Positions 25,980 to 33,918 are shown, counted from the first letter of the stretch. The stretch is DNA of 64,000 nt from JACPYM01 sp963699175 (GCA_963699175.1 OY969418.1:8122001-8186000), one strand, 5' to 3'. Made by a program: numbers and translations. Notes: generated by a model not told the origin, from the letters alone.

Positions 25980-27290
25980 ATGCGACGTGTACACTTTTCT
26001 CTGCTTGTCTCTTCACTATTGTTTGTCTCATTGACGACCGCTGCGCTGGCACAAGCGGCTGCCCCAAAAAGCGATGACATCTCCGGCGCGTGGATCTTGA
26101 CTGAGCAATACCCCGATGAGAGCCGCGTGCGCCGTCTAAACTTGCAAGTCACTGGCGACAAGATCAGCGGCCAATCCGGCCCGCTCAAAATAGAGGGGAC
26201 GATTGCCAATGCGACGGTCACTCTGAAAGCGCTCGCGCCGGACGGGCGCGAGGTCGCGACTTACACGGGCAAATTGCAGGATGGCGTGCTCAAAGGGGAG
26301 CGCGATAGCGGCGGCATCAAGGCGCAATGGAGCCTGCGCCCTCCCGCCTCGCGCGCAGGCAGCCCACGCACACACACTTTCACGCCCACCGAGTTTCATC
26401 GCACCTTCTCCTATGCGATACCTCCGGCGCTGCGCATCTTTCCCGGCGATACGGTGCAGACCAAGAGTGTGGACGCGGGCGGCACTGATGAAAAATCTGT
26501 GCGGCGCTCGCTGGGCGGCAATCCGTTGACCGGCCCGTTCTTCATCGAAGGCGCGCTGCCTGGCGACACGTTGGTGGTGAAGTTGAATCGTGTCCGCACC
26601 AACCGCGATTGGGCACAGAGCGGGCAAGGCGTCGTGGGCAACGCGCTTGGGCCTGGCTATCTGATAGATATGAAACGCGCTCAGAATTTCAGCAGCCGTT
26701 GGAAGCTTGATGCCGCGAAAGGCATCGCCTACCTGGACAAACCGACCGACCCGCTAAAGAACTTCACCGTTCCGTTGCAACCGATGCTGGGTTGCGTGGG
26801 CGTAGCGCCGCCGGGCCGCGACGTAGTCGCCACGCGCGATTCGGGCATCTTCGGCGGGAACATGGATTACAACCAACTGCGCGAGGGTACAACGATCTAC
26901 TTGCCGGTGTTTCAGGAAGGCGCGCTGTTGTTTATGGGCGACGGCCACGCGGCGCAGGGCGATGGCGAGTTGACGGGTGACGCGCTCGAAACGTCAATGG
27001 ATTTTGAATTCACGGTCGAGGTCATCCCGGAGAAATCCATCGGTACGCCGCGCGCGGAGAACGCCGAGTACATCATGGCCATCGGGATCAGTGGCTCGCT
27101 CGATCAAGCGCTGCAACGCGCGACGACAGCGATGGCAAACTGGCTAGAGGGCGATTACAAATTGAATTCGACCGAGGCGGCGATGATTCTGGGTTTCGCG
27201 GTGAAATACGATGTGGCGGATTTGGTGGGGACGCAGGTCAGTATTGTGGCGAAGGTGCCGAAGACTGTGTTGGCGCAATTGAAGCGCTGA
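25980..27290 (+). CDS. Secreted acetamidase/formamidase-family protein
   Basis: Of two in-frame ATGs (25968, 25980), the second has GAGG about six bases upstream and gives MRRVHFSLLVSSLLFVSLTTAALAQ, a clear signal peptide, so I chose it. Mature residues ~30-115 form a small beta domain (ISGAWILTEQYPDESRVRRLNL and following). From ~120 to the end is the FmdA/AmdA fold, with conserved phrases GDTVQTKSVDAGG, GPFFIEGALPGDTLVVKL, GCVGVAPPG, GGNMDYNQLREGTTIYLPV and GDGHAAQGDGELTG. Enzymes of this fold hydrolyse formamide or acetamide to ammonia and the acid. An exported version with an extra N-terminal domain is common in soil Acidobacteria; the substrate may differ. Confidence 0.88.
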   Translation: MRRVHFSLLVSSLLFVSLTTAALAQAAAPKSDDISGAWILTEQYPDESRVRRLNLQVTGDKISGQSGPLKIEGTIANATVTLKALAPDGREVATYTGKLQDGVLKGERDSGGIKAQWSLRPPASRAGSPRTHTFTPTEFHRTFSYAIPPALRIFPGDTVQTKSVDAGGTDEKSVRRSLGGNPLTGPFFIEGALPGDTLVVKLNRVRTNRDWAQSGQGVVGNALGPGYLIDMKRAQNFSSRWKLDAAKGIAYLDKPTDPLKNFTVPLQPMLGCVGVAPPGRDVVATRDSGIFGGNMDYNQLREGTTIYLPVFQEGALLFMGDGHAAQGDGELTGDALETSMDFEFTVEVIPEKSIGTPRAENAEYIMAIGISGSLDQALQRATTAMANWLEGDYKLNSTEAAMILGFAVKYDVADLVGTQVSIVAKVPKTVLAQLKR

Positions 27291-27338
27291 TGTGCTGTAG
27301 AAGCACCAATCCAACGATGTGTTTGGTGTTGACTCAAA

Positions 27339-27884
27339 TTAGCGAGTTGGAAAATATCTGATTGTGAGCGTACTAGCAAAGATTTGGTCATCCCAACCGT
27401 AAGACAATTCAATGGTCGTCGTTGGAAATCGCCAAGTACGACTAAGATCTATGCAGTTGAACTTAGTTGAGCATTGATACCGATCGTTTGTTTTGGCAGT
27501 CGGTTCACCATAATCATCAGTAAGGGAGGAGGCCAACATGTTAAAGAGGTCTTCTCGTGGCGTGTGAGATTTCATTTCATTCAACCTGACCAAGACTTGT
27601 GAGAGTTGATCAGTATCATCCGCCATCTGAAAAAAGACAGTGTAAGCTCCTCCGATAAGTTCAACCGGAATAACATGGTCAGTATGCCACTTTAGGAATG
27701 TTTGTCGTTTGGGCAGTTTTTGCAGCCGCGAGCCAAATACTGAGACAAGATCTTTATTGGACATTCCCCAACGAGATTTTTCCCAACCCAGAACATCCTT
27801 TGGTTGCGAGAAACACAACTGAGCAAACGAGAGCAGTACCGCTGTCGCCAAAGATTTTGTGACGCATCTCTTTTTAGAAATCAT
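27339..27884 (-). CDS. Secreted hypothetical protein
   Basis: I do not recognise a family. The 181-residue product from the ATG at 27884 begins with a signal peptide (SLATAVLLSFAQLCFS before QPKD), followed by a mixed alpha/beta domain with KSRWGMSNKDLVSVFGSRL near the start, two cysteines (YQCSTKFNCIDL) and a beta-rich end (TIELSYGWDDQIFASTLTIRYF). An upstream in-frame ATG at 27992 would overlap the neighbouring VOC gene and remove the signal peptide from the N terminus, so I rejected it. The gene is markedly AT-rich for this region and sits at the downstream end of a minus-strand run of small accessory genes. Confidence 0.65.
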   Translation of the reverse strand: MISKKRCVTKSLATAVLLSFAQLCFSQPKDVLGWEKSRWGMSNKDLVSVFGSRLQKLPKRQTFLKWHTDHVIPVELIGGAYTVFFQMADDTDQLSQVLVRLNEMKSHTPREDLFNMLASSLTDDYGEPTAKTNDRYQCSTKFNCIDLSRTWRFPTTTIELSYGWDDQIFASTLTIRYFPTR

Positions 27885-27963
27885 AACTGTTGGCACAAAC
27901 CCGACCTGTTGACTTAACACCCGTAACTTACCGAATGAAGTCATCGCCCTTCCGCCTGAGGTC

Positions 27964-28389
27964 TCATCCTTTTGGAGGCTGCTCAGCCCCATCGCAATTG
28001 ATCAACCACGGTATGCCGAAGCGATCCACGACCATGCCAAAACGCGCGGCCCAGAATGTTTGCTCAAGCGGCATCACAACCCTGCCATCCTGGGCCAGTT
28101 CGTGAAAGATGCGCTCGGCCTCAGCCGTGTTGCTCATCTGAAGCGAGAGCGAGAAGCCTTTTGGTTCCTCGTATTGCTCCGGCGCTACGTCGCCACCCAT
28201 CAGCACCTGGCCGCCGAGCGTCAGGCTGCCGTGCATAATCTTGTCCGACCAGTCGGCCGGAACCTGACCGGTGAGGGGCGACCCGGCGTAACGGAAGAGC
28301 GCCCCGAGTTGAGCGCCGAGATACTGCTCATAAAACTTGAACGCTGCCTCGCAGTCTCCTTTGAAGCTTAGATACGGGCTCATTTGCAT
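27964..28389 (-). CDS. VOC/PhnB-like (glyoxalase-fold) protein
   Basis: This 141-residue protein starting MQMSPYLSFKGDCEAAFKFYE has the PhnB/DUF-type glyoxalase fold: paired beta-alpha-beta-beta-beta modules, with IMHGSLTLGGQVLMGGD in the first half and GRVVMPLEQTFWAARFGMVVDRFGIPWLINC in the second. The QTFWAxxFGxxxDxFGxxW pattern is the hallmark of this PhnB-like group. Function in the group is mostly unknown; some act in antibiotic resistance or as small-molecule binders. GGAGG lies seven bases before the chosen ATG at 28389. The GNAT gene ends 38 bp upstream, so the two are likely co-transcribed. Confidence 0.88.
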   Translation of the reverse strand: MQMSPYLSFKGDCEAAFKFYEQYLGAQLGALFRYAGSPLTGQVPADWSDKIMHGSLTLGGQVLMGGDVAPEQYEEPKGFSLSLQMSNTAEAERIFHELAQDGRVVMPLEQTFWAARFGMVVDRFGIPWLINCDGAEQPPKG

Positions 28390-28427
28390 AGTAAACCTCC
28401 ATTCGACGACCGATTTCTGTTTTGCTA

Positions 28428-29000
28428 TCAGCCACAACCGATCTCTGAAAGGTCGCGCGCGAAAAACAGTGCGACCTCAAGTGGCGCTGTGTCGGCAGAA
28501 TTGTAAAGCGATGTGTCGAGTCCGCACCAGACGAACCCGAGCTGTTCGTAGAAGCGAATTGCCTCGACGTTGATTGTCTGGGTTTCAATCCAGAGACAAC
28601 GCGCGCCATGCCTCTGCGCCGCGTCCGCCGCCGCCTCGACCAACGCGCGCCCCACGCCTCGCCTACGTGCGGCTGGGTTGACATACAAGTGATGGAGTTC
28701 TGCTCGTTGATTCCATTGCTCTACTCGCACCGCCGCCAGTCCGCAGATCGTCTCGCCGTCTGCGGCAACCTGAACCCAATCGAAAGTCGGCAATTCATCG
28801 AGTTGCTGCGCAAGCGGATACGTCTTGGATATCAGAACGCCGGTGGGCACTTCGACAAGGGCGAACGTGCGCTCGCTCTTGTCAACGCGGTAAAATCGAT
28901 GCGTTTGGAAAGATGTGTCGAGCTTGAGCAAGGCCGCGCGATCCGCTGGCCAATTCAGATGCCGGAGTGTAATCACCTTTTCCTCAGCAAGCTGATCCAT
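28428..29000 (-). CDS. GNAT-family N-acetyltransferase
   Basis: The ATG at 29000 overlaps the stop codon of the upstream SnoaL-like gene (TAATG), which indicates translational coupling and decides this start over an earlier in-frame one. The 190-residue protein has the GNAT core, with ELHHLYVNPAARRRGVGRALVEAAADAA (a strand followed by the acetyl-CoA pyrophosphate loop RRRGVGRA) and NVEAIRFYEQLGFVWCG. The N-terminal ~75 residues are variable and probably bind the acceptor, which cannot be predicted. Confidence 0.9.
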   Translation of the reverse strand: MDQLAEEKVITLRHLNWPADRAALLKLDTSFQTHRFYRVDKSERTFALVEVPTGVLISKTYPLAQQLDELPTFDWVQVAADGETICGLAAVRVEQWNQRAELHHLYVNPAARRRGVGRALVEAAADAAQRHGARCLWIETQTINVEAIRFYEQLGFVWCGLDTSLYNSADTAPLEVALFFARDLSEIGCG

Positions 29001-29419
29001 TACATCCAGCCAAGTTCTTTCATCGCCCAAGGCGCATTCCACACTTTGACCATCCGCGCGACTTTGTTGTCGTCATTCATGGTCAACACGTAGACATAGT
29101 CGGTGTGCGTTTCTTTGTTGGTCGGCGGAACTGGGCCGCCGTCTCCGGTGTGGCGCGCGTGATAGGTCGCAAAGAAGATGGCAGTTTTGTTGGCTTCGTC
29201 GTAGGCAGACGCGTGCAGGTCGTAGCTTGCGCCTGGCGCGGTAACCTTGCCGATGCCCGCCATCCAGTCACAATAGGCCTCGATCGTATTGACTCCTACC
29301 AGCGGTTCACACTGCGCAGTGAAAGATGCTCCGTCGGCGACATAAGGTTTACAGCCTGCCCAACCTTCGGAGGCTTCACAAGCGAGAAAGAATTTCTGGG
29401 CGTTTTCAAAAGCGGTCAT
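29000..29419 (-). CDS. SnoaL-like / NTF2-fold protein
   Basis: This 139-residue protein starts MTAFENAQKFFLACEASEGW at an ATG with AGGAGA five bases upstream. The cone-shaped NTF2 fold is suggested by helical residues 1-45, then VGVNTIEAYCDWMAGIG, YDLHASAYDEANKTAIFFATYHARH and a final strand VYVLTMNDDNKVARMVKVWN. Proteins of this type are cyclases, isomerases or small-ligand binders; no catalytic pair can be assigned. It is the first gene of the SnoaL-GNAT-VOC set. Confidence 0.85.
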   Translation of the reverse strand: MTAFENAQKFFLACEASEGWAGCKPYVADGASFTAQCEPLVGVNTIEAYCDWMAGIGKVTAPGASYDLHASAYDEANKTAIFFATYHARHTGDGGPVPPTNKETHTDYVYVLTMNDDNKVARMVKVWNAPWAMKELGWM

Positions 29420-29479
29420 CTTGTCTCCTTGTGTTTCGGTTGAAGTGATACAACTGCTCGTAGAAGTTTGTTTATCAGC

Positions 29480-29506
29480 GTCGAGGCTGAAGGATTCAGC
29501 CTCGAC
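29480..29506. terminator. Stem-loop between the DUF4256 gene and the SnoaL-like gene
   Basis: GTCGAGGCTGAA and TTCAGCCTCGAC form a perfect 12-bp stem with a GGA loop. It lies between the end of the DUF4256 gene and the start of the SnoaL-like gene. There is no convincing U-run on the minus strand; on the plus strand CTTTT follows a few bases later. The terminator role is uncertain. Confidence 0.4.
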
Positions 29507-29508
29507 TG

Positions 29509-29640
29509 TCACTTTTCAATGGTGATGATATGTGCCTGAATCTTGCCATCAACAGCGCCTTGCCTGAACCGCTTGCCAATAGCCTCAGCCGCTTTAGCTG
29601 TCTGTGCAAAATTTAGACCCTTAGCGAGCCACGGAACCCC
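29509..29640 (-). pseudogene. Possible coding remnant after the DUF4256 gene
   Basis: On the minus strand a frame without its own start reads ...PWLAKGLNFAQTAKAAEA and continues to ...HIITIEK before a TGA at 29509. It overlaps the last codons of DUF4256 in another frame. The amino-acid pattern (alternating helix and strand, few stops) looks gene-like, so it may be the tail of a deleted gene. I do not recognise it. Confidence 0.25.
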
Positions 29641-30176
29641 CTGACGGCATAGTAAGAGGACGCGCCGTTGTGGTAGAGGAAGACATTGTCGTAGCGGCGA
29701 TCACAATAGAGGGCACCGCCGAGCTTTCTAATATCAGCAGGTGTTTTCACCCAGCTCGACGTTTTCAGATCGAAATTTCCAAGTTGCTGCAGCTCTCGAT
29801 ATTGTTCTTCCGTTAAAAGCTCAATGCCCAGGGCAGCAGCCATATCCATAGCGTTATTTTCTGGTTTATGTTCTTTCCTCGACTCGTAGGCTTCACGGTC
29901 GTAACAAGCACTTCTGCGGCCTTTGGGACTTTCCGCTGAACAATCATAAAAAATGTATTCGCCCGTCTTTTTATCATAACCAACAACATCCGGTTCACCG
30001 CCAGTTCTTTCCATTTCATTGAGTGACCACAGTTTTTCAGGATTGGCTTCGAGCTTTGCTTGTACTTTAGCCCATTCAAGACCTTTATGGCGGTTCAGGT
30101 TTTTCTCAAAACGGGCTTTCAATGCTCCGAGTAGTTCTTCACGTTGTTTTGCTTTCAGGTCTTTTGCGCTTTGCAT
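29613..30176 (-). CDS. DUF4256 family protein
   Basis: This 187-residue protein matches my memory of the DUF4256 family along its whole length. Conserved phrases include KARFEKNLNRHKGLEWAKV, LWSLNEMERTGGEPDVVG, YIFYDCSAESPKGRRS, MDMAAALGIELLTEEQY and the C-terminal YHNGASSYYAVRGFRGSLRV. The family is cytoplasmic, widespread and of unknown function; the dense conserved acidic, His and Cys residues suggest an enzyme. The gene is more AT-rich than the ADOPs. It is single in its unit, following an attC-like site and preceding a stem-loop. Confidence 0.85.
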   Translation of the reverse strand: MQSAKDLKAKQREELLGALKARFEKNLNRHKGLEWAKVQAKLEANPEKLWSLNEMERTGGEPDVVGYDKKTGEYIFYDCSAESPKGRRSACYDREAYESRKEHKPENNAMDMAAALGIELLTEEQYRELQQLGNFDLKTSSWVKTPADIRKLGGALYCDRRYDNVFLYHNGASSYYAVRGFRGSLRV

Positions 30177-30292
30177 GTCTGTCTTTGCCTTTCGGTCTGT
30201 TTCATTGGCCTTTGCTTGCCAGGCCTTCTTACGGTTTGTTGTTTCGCTTCAGGACCGCGTTAGACATCATCGCCACCACAGCCTTCTCTGGC

Positions 30293-30381
30293 ACCCAACG
30301 CCAGGTTCACCGGGCGCGCTGTAGCGCAGGTGGTCAGGCACAACACCGGTTGCGCGCGCTCCGGGGCAATGAATGTTAGTT
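30293..30381 (-). other. attC-like site (integron cassette recombination site)
   Basis: On the minus strand the 89-bp segment begins AACTAAC (one mismatch to RYYYAAC) and ends GTTGGGT, a perfect GTTRRRY core. Inside are inverted CCGGAGCGCGC and GCGCGCCCGG arms and an L-box-like AACATTCATTGCC start. It follows the stop of the hypothetical gene at 30412 by 30 bp, as attC sites follow their cassette gene. No integrase and no second clear site were found. Confidence 0.4.
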
Positions 30382-30411
30382 GTGTTCGTTTTTCAGCATT
30401 TTCCTGGCTGG

Positions 30412-30777
30412 TTAACTCGTCGTTATTACAGAACCTGTAAATCCAACCTCTACCAATTCCCTTTCTGAATCTAAGCACCATTCGATCAGCTTGCGAACCG
30501 TTGCAGGCGTCACGACATCGTCCGTTTCCCAGCCTGGGCAGAGAACACTTTTCCAACAATGACCAGCTTCTTTCAGCCCTGGAAATTCTTTGCCAAGCAC
30601 AATCAGATGCCGCCGTTGATCCGTTTGCCCCAATGGATAGCCAATATTGAAATGCTTGTCCTCTGAAATCACATGCAAAACCAGGTAACAATACCAGTCC
30701 CATTCCTCGCAAATGTACCAGACAAATTTGCGATTATTGACAACTATCTTTCTGCGATTCTTCGTAGAAACGCCCAT
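30412..30777 (-). CDS. Conserved hypothetical protein (121 aa)
   Basis: I have seen similar uncharacterised proteins in other phyla but cannot name a function. The product starts MGVSTKNRRKIVVNNRKFVWYICEEW, rich in Trp and Tyr, then LHVISEDKHFNIGYPLGQ, FPGLKEAGHCWKSVLCPGWE and VTPATVRKLIEWCLDSE. It is a compact alpha/beta cytoplasmic protein with no signal peptide. The N-terminal RRKI-x-W-x pattern and the pair of WCL/CWK elements are conserved in the relatives I recall. The Shine-Dalgarno is poor. Four tandem dyads lie 76-156 bp upstream. It is followed by an attC-like site, consistent with an integron-cassette gene. Confidence 0.7.
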   Translation of the reverse strand: MGVSTKNRRKIVVNNRKFVWYICEEWDWYCYLVLHVISEDKHFNIGYPLGQTDQRRHLIVLGKEFPGLKEAGHCWKSVLCPGWETDDVVTPATVRKLIEWCLDSERELVEVGFTGSVITTS

Positions 30778-30852
30778 TTTCGCTGCTTTCAGTTTTCGAC
30801 CTTGCGGTGCTTTGGGTAACGGACAGCTAACTACATTTACACTGCCTCACAC

Positions 30853-30933
30853 CTGCCTAATACTAAGCACATCTGCCTAAGTCTAGCCAGCCTGCCTAAT
30901 ACTAGGCAGATAGACCTTCCTAGTATTAGGCAG
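30853..30933. promoter_or_regulatory. Array of four 18-bp dyads (CTGCCTA-N4-TAGGCAG)
   Basis: Sites at 30853-30870, 30873-30890, 30892-30909 and 30916-30933 share the consensus CTGCCTAATACTAGGCAG; the third is a perfect dyad. Starts are 20, 19 and 24 bp apart, close to two helical turns, and an extra half-site lies at 30842. The third and fourth sites also form a 15-bp stem with each other. The position upstream of the gene starting at 30777 suggests a cooperative operator; a structured repeat element is the alternative. Confidence 0.5.
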
Positions 30934-30978
30934 CTTCACCAACAGTTGAGGGCACGTAACGTGCGCACCCGACTTCGT

Positions 30979-31725
30979 TTACTGTTTGTTCACCGCAGTC
31001 AGCCGCGCTGCGAGTCGTCCGTCATCGTGACAAGTCATACAGGTCAGCGTGCTGTTGGCCGCAGCCTTGGGGTTGGCCTTCCACTGCTTGGCTATCGGCT
31101 CGTAAGGCGTGTTGGCGAGCACGGCGAGTATTTTGTCGAGGTGCTGATTCGCCTCTTCCGTGCGTCCGGTGCGCTGGGCAGATGCGGCCAGCCCGGCGAG
31201 CAGTTCACCGCGCAGGTGTACAGGCAGCTTATCAACCGCAGGCGCCTGCAGTTTCCACAACATCTGATAATTGTCGTAAGCCTGTGCCCACGCCGCCGCG
31301 CTGTGTTCTTTTGGCAGCCGATCACCGAAGACAACATAACTGCCTCCGGTAATAGCGGCGACGCCGGGATTTTGTGGGCCGGCTTGGCGTGCTTGGGCGA
31401 AAAGGTCGAGCGCCTGTTTATATTTCTGCTGATATTCGTCGTTGCGCTTGTTTTCGTAGGCGACCACTGCGCGGTACAGAGTCGCGCCAGCCTGCCAAGC
31501 CAGCAATTCGGGTTTAGCGCTGGGGCGCTTTTCGAGCAGCGTCTGGATGTTCTTTTCTCCTCGGCTGAACCGCTCCATGTTATCGCTCAAAAAGCCAGCA
31601 AAAATATCCTCGCGCACAAGGGTGTTAATTGAGAGTCGAGTGTCAGCCAGCGGCGGCTCCGACGTTTGGGCCATCGCCACCGTTACCAATGCCAACAAAA
31701 TAACAATTCTACCAATACCTTTCAT
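30979..31725 (-). CDS. Secreted TPR-like protein with one C-terminal CxxCH haem motif
   Basis: This 248-residue protein has a signal peptide (IVILLALVTVAMA before QTSEPP) and GGAGG about eight bases before the ATG. The middle is helical, with TPR-like A/G patterns (WQAGATLYRAVVAYENKRND, YKQALDLFAQARQAGPQNP, AGLAASAQRTGRTEEANQHLDKIL). Near residue 232 is a single CMTCH motif (LTCMTCHDDGRL), which should bind one haem c covalently in the periplasm. A TPR scaffold with a lone terminal haem suggests an electron-transfer or haem-sensing partner protein. Its nearest downstream neighbour, 202 bp away on the same strand, is the unrelated hypothetical gene ending at 30412. Confidence 0.8.
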   Translation of the reverse strand: MKGIGRIVILLALVTVAMAQTSEPPLADTRLSINTLVREDIFAGFLSDNMERFSRGEKNIQTLLEKRPSAKPELLAWQAGATLYRAVVAYENKRNDEYQQKYKQALDLFAQARQAGPQNPGVAAITGGSYVVFGDRLPKEHSAAAWAQAYDNYQMLWKLQAPAVDKLPVHLRGELLAGLAASAQRTGRTEEANQHLDKILAVLANTPYEPIAKQWKANPKAAANSTLTCMTCHDDGRLAARLTAVNKQ

Positions 31726-31793
31726 AATTTGTTCCTCCTGGGTAAATGCTCAGACAAGGTTGTAGTGTTGAAAGCGATTACGCAGCAGCGCAC

Positions 31794-32174
31794 TCATTCG
31801 GTTTTGCGCTGGACATCCACGGCTGCTTTCATCGTTTGGCCCTCGTGCTCGGCTTTCGCTTCGCCCTTCAGATGGCCATCGGCCAGCGCTAGATCGAACT
31901 TCACCAGCGGCCCGTCGGACTGCACATCAAACGTGACTTTGTTTCCTTCGATTTTGCCTTTCAGAATCGGCCACTGCTTTTCGGCACTCGGTCCGACCGT
32001 GCCGGTCAGTTCCGTCCCAGTCTGCTTTAAGACCATGTAGGCCGTATCATCTTTCGTTTGTCCATCTATGGTGATATTGAAACTTCCGGCCCATTTGCCG
32101 GTCAGATCATCTGCTGCCAGCACGGCGGAGGCCAGTAGCAAGGCGAAACCAATCACATACGCGAGTTTTTTCAT
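31794..32174 (-). CDS. Small secreted beta-barrel-like protein
   Basis: The ATG at 32174 is preferred because GGAG lies six bases upstream; another ATG six bases earlier overlaps that site. The 126-residue product has a signal peptide (LAYVIGFALLLASAVLA before ADDL) and a mature part made of regular beta strands: LTGKWAGSFNITIDGQ, AYMVLKQTGTELTGTVGPS, GKIEGNKVTFDVQSDGPLV and GHLKGEAKAEHEGQT. This pattern of short antiparallel strands is common in acidobacterial exported proteins resembling lipocalin-like stress domains. A related small domain is found at the N terminus of the acetamidase-like protein at 25980. Function unknown. Confidence 0.8.
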   Translation of the reverse strand: MKKLAYVIGFALLLASAVLAADDLTGKWAGSFNITIDGQTKDDTAYMVLKQTGTELTGTVGPSAEKQWPILKGKIEGNKVTFDVQSDGPLVKFDLALADGHLKGEAKAEHEGQTMKAAVDVQRKTE

Positions 32175-32254
32175 TATCATCTCCTTTAGTAAGTTATCTG
32201 GAACTTGATACGCCTCGGCATACGAAGTAGCAGACAGGTTAGTTCCAACGCTGA

Positions 32255-33550
32255 TCAGCGGCTGAAGACCTCAATTTGTAAGCGGTTCTCAGCCCCAGCT
32301 TTGAACTCCACGACCAAATCATTTTTGTCTTTGGGGTTCGAGCGGCGATAGACGCGCTGGCCTTCGATACTCGGCGAAAGGTCACGTTTGCGGGAGTAAT
32401 TGTTCCACTCTTGCCGGTCGGCTTCGGTGACTTGGCCGCTGCGCAGCTTCTGATTCATCTTGATTATCACTTCATTGCGCCCGTTGCTCAGCCAGCGCGT
32501 GGCGTTTTGTCGCACTTCGACGCGATAACGCCCAGGCGCCAAGCCCTGATTCTGCGGCACTACGAAGCGGCCCAGCACCTGGCCGGTGTTAAAGACGTAA
32601 GCAACTACGGGCGGCGCAACCGTTTTATCCAGTGGTGTGAAGATTACATAGCCGTGTGGCAAGGGTGCTCCGTCTAGCTTGACGATGCCTTCTGCCGCCA
32701 CGCGCGGTTCTGTCGTGAGGAAGCCGCCCGCGCGCAGCCAATTGAACATCAGGTTGGGCCATTCGCCGAGCACCGGATCGCCTTGGGCAAAGCCGACGCC
32801 GTGTTCGCCGTTGGCGAAGAAATGAGTTTCAACCGGCACTTTGGCGCGCACCAGCGAGGTGTAAAGTTCCATCATCCCGCGCAGGTGTCCAATATCTTCC
32901 GCCGTGCAGAACATAAAGGTCGGCGGCAAGGCGGCTTCACTCGCATTAAAAGACGCGGGCATGGGCGAAGAGCCGTAGGCCAGCAGCATAAAGTCAGGTC
33001 GGCTAGATTGGCGATCAATCTGGTCTTCGGCTTGCGGCTGTGCGGGAGCAGGTTTGTAGACGACAAAGGTCGCCAACTCCGCGCCCGCTGAAAAGCCGAT
33101 GATGCCGAGGCGATTGGGATCAATGCGAAACTCGGCGGCGTGCGCGCGCAAGTAGCGCAACGCACGTTGGGCATCCTGCGTTGCATCATCACGTGTGTAG
33201 AGCGGGAGGATGCGATAACGCAAGATGAAACTTGCGATGCCGCGCGCGCGCAGCCATTGGGCGATCAGCACGCCTTCGTTGTCCATCGAACGATTGGTAA
33301 AAGCGCCGCCTGGGCAGATCAACACGGCTGCGCCAGTGTGCTGATTCGCGGCAGGCAGATAAGGGATGATGGCAGGCTTGTCTTCGTCCGAAGTGCCGGT
33401 CGCGTTCGGCGCGCCCTTTGGCCAAAGCTCGATGACGCGCGGGGCCGAATCATTGGCAAGCGACTTCTGTTGGGCTGCGCGCGCCGGGAGCGAAACAAAG
33501 AGCAGTGAAGCAATCAACAGCACGGCGGCGCAGAGTGTCTTTGATGTCAT
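32255..33550 (-). CDS. Secreted alpha/beta-hydrolase (acetyl-xylan-esterase/BD-FAE-like) with C-terminal beta domain
   Basis: This 431-residue protein has a signal peptide (LCAAVLLIASLLFVSLPARA) and a typical exported esterase: RVIELWPKGAPN at the start, the oxyanion segment LICPGGAF, the nucleophile elbow GFSAGAEL (Ser at about residue 155) and a histidine in NGEHGVGF. The enzyme family hydrolyses esters of sugars or aromatic acids in plant polysaccharides. Residues ~285-431 are an added beta domain (GIVKLDGAPLPHGYVIFTPL, LAPGRYRVEVRQNATRW), like the transthyretin/carboxypeptidase-regulatory type that often binds other proteins or sugars. A sigma-70-like promoter for it lies at 33656-33684. 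Confidence 0.88.
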   Translation of the reverse strand: MTSKTLCAAVLLIASLLFVSLPARAAQQKSLANDSAPRVIELWPKGAPNATGTSDEDKPAIIPYLPAANQHTGAAVLICPGGAFTNRSMDNEGVLIAQWLRARGIASFILRYRILPLYTRDDATQDAQRALRYLRAHAAEFRIDPNRLGIIGFSAGAELATFVVYKPAPAQPQAEDQIDRQSSRPDFMLLAYGSSPMPASFNASEAALPPTFMFCTAEDIGHLRGMMELYTSLVRAKVPVETHFFANGEHGVGFAQGDPVLGEWPNLMFNWLRAGGFLTTEPRVAAEGIVKLDGAPLPHGYVIFTPLDKTVAPPVVAYVFNTGQVLGRFVVPQNQGLAPGRYRVEVRQNATRWLSNGRNEVIIKMNQKLRSGQVTEADRQEWNNYSRKRDLSPSIEGQRVYRRSNPKDKNDLVVEFKAGAENRLQIEVFSR

Positions 33551-33655
33551 AAGTGTGTCCGATTCGCCAGGCCTGAGTAGGCCGGTTAATTGATCTTCAG
33601 GCCATAGTCAGCAGGTGATGAATAAAAATAGTGATTCTCGGATACTGCGGCTCAG

Positions 33656-33684
33656 AGTATATGCTTGCTCAGAAAACCGAGCAA
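33656..33684 (-). promoter_or_regulatory. Sigma-70-like promoter of the esterase gene
   Basis: On the minus strand, TTGCTC (33679-33684), 17 bases, then TATACT (33656-33661). It has the same -10 and spacing as the promoters at 9847, 16815 and 61747, and like them stands back to back with a dyad/sigma-54-like promoter reading the other way. Confidence 0.5.
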
Positions 33685-33710
33685 CGATTGCAGCCAGTGC
33701 GCTTCAGTTT

Positions 33711-33728
33711 TGGGAAAGGATGATCCCA
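33711..33728 (+). promoter_or_regulatory. TGGGA-N8-TCCCA dyad (putative activator site), locus C
   Basis: TGGGAAAGGATGATCCCA followed by GAAGCGGACAAGG. Its first GGGA base is 100 bp before the -24-like box at 33812. Confidence 0.6.
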
Positions 33729-33811
33729 GAAGCGGACAAGGTGGTGTACGCGAAATGCAACTTGTCTCAACTCAAGTCGCATTATCCAAGCACTTAGCTA
33801 GTAGGCGTGGA

Positions 33812-33827
33812 TGGCACGCTGCTTGGT
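33812..33827 (+). promoter_or_regulatory. Sigma-54-like -24/-12 promoter, locus C
   Basis: TGGCACGCTGCTTGGTT, identical over 17 bases to the elements at 10042 and 61900, 92 bp before the start of the deleted ADOP. Confidence 0.65.
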
Positions 33828-33918
33828 TGCTTATACCAGGATAGTGCATCGCACGCTGCGCGCCGCAGTCGGTGCGTTGTCGGCCTAGCAATCACTTGAG
33901 ACACGAAGGGGAAGATTT

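Noticed and set aside
27885..27963. A second attC site near GTTAAGT, which would make a cassette cluster.
   Set aside because: The core matches GTTRRRY, but no RYYYAAC partner or inverted arms lie within range.
30255..30280. GTCTAAC on the minus strand as the start of another attC.
   Set aside because: It fits RYYYAAC, but no GTTRRRY end or complementary arm follows before the DUF4256 start.
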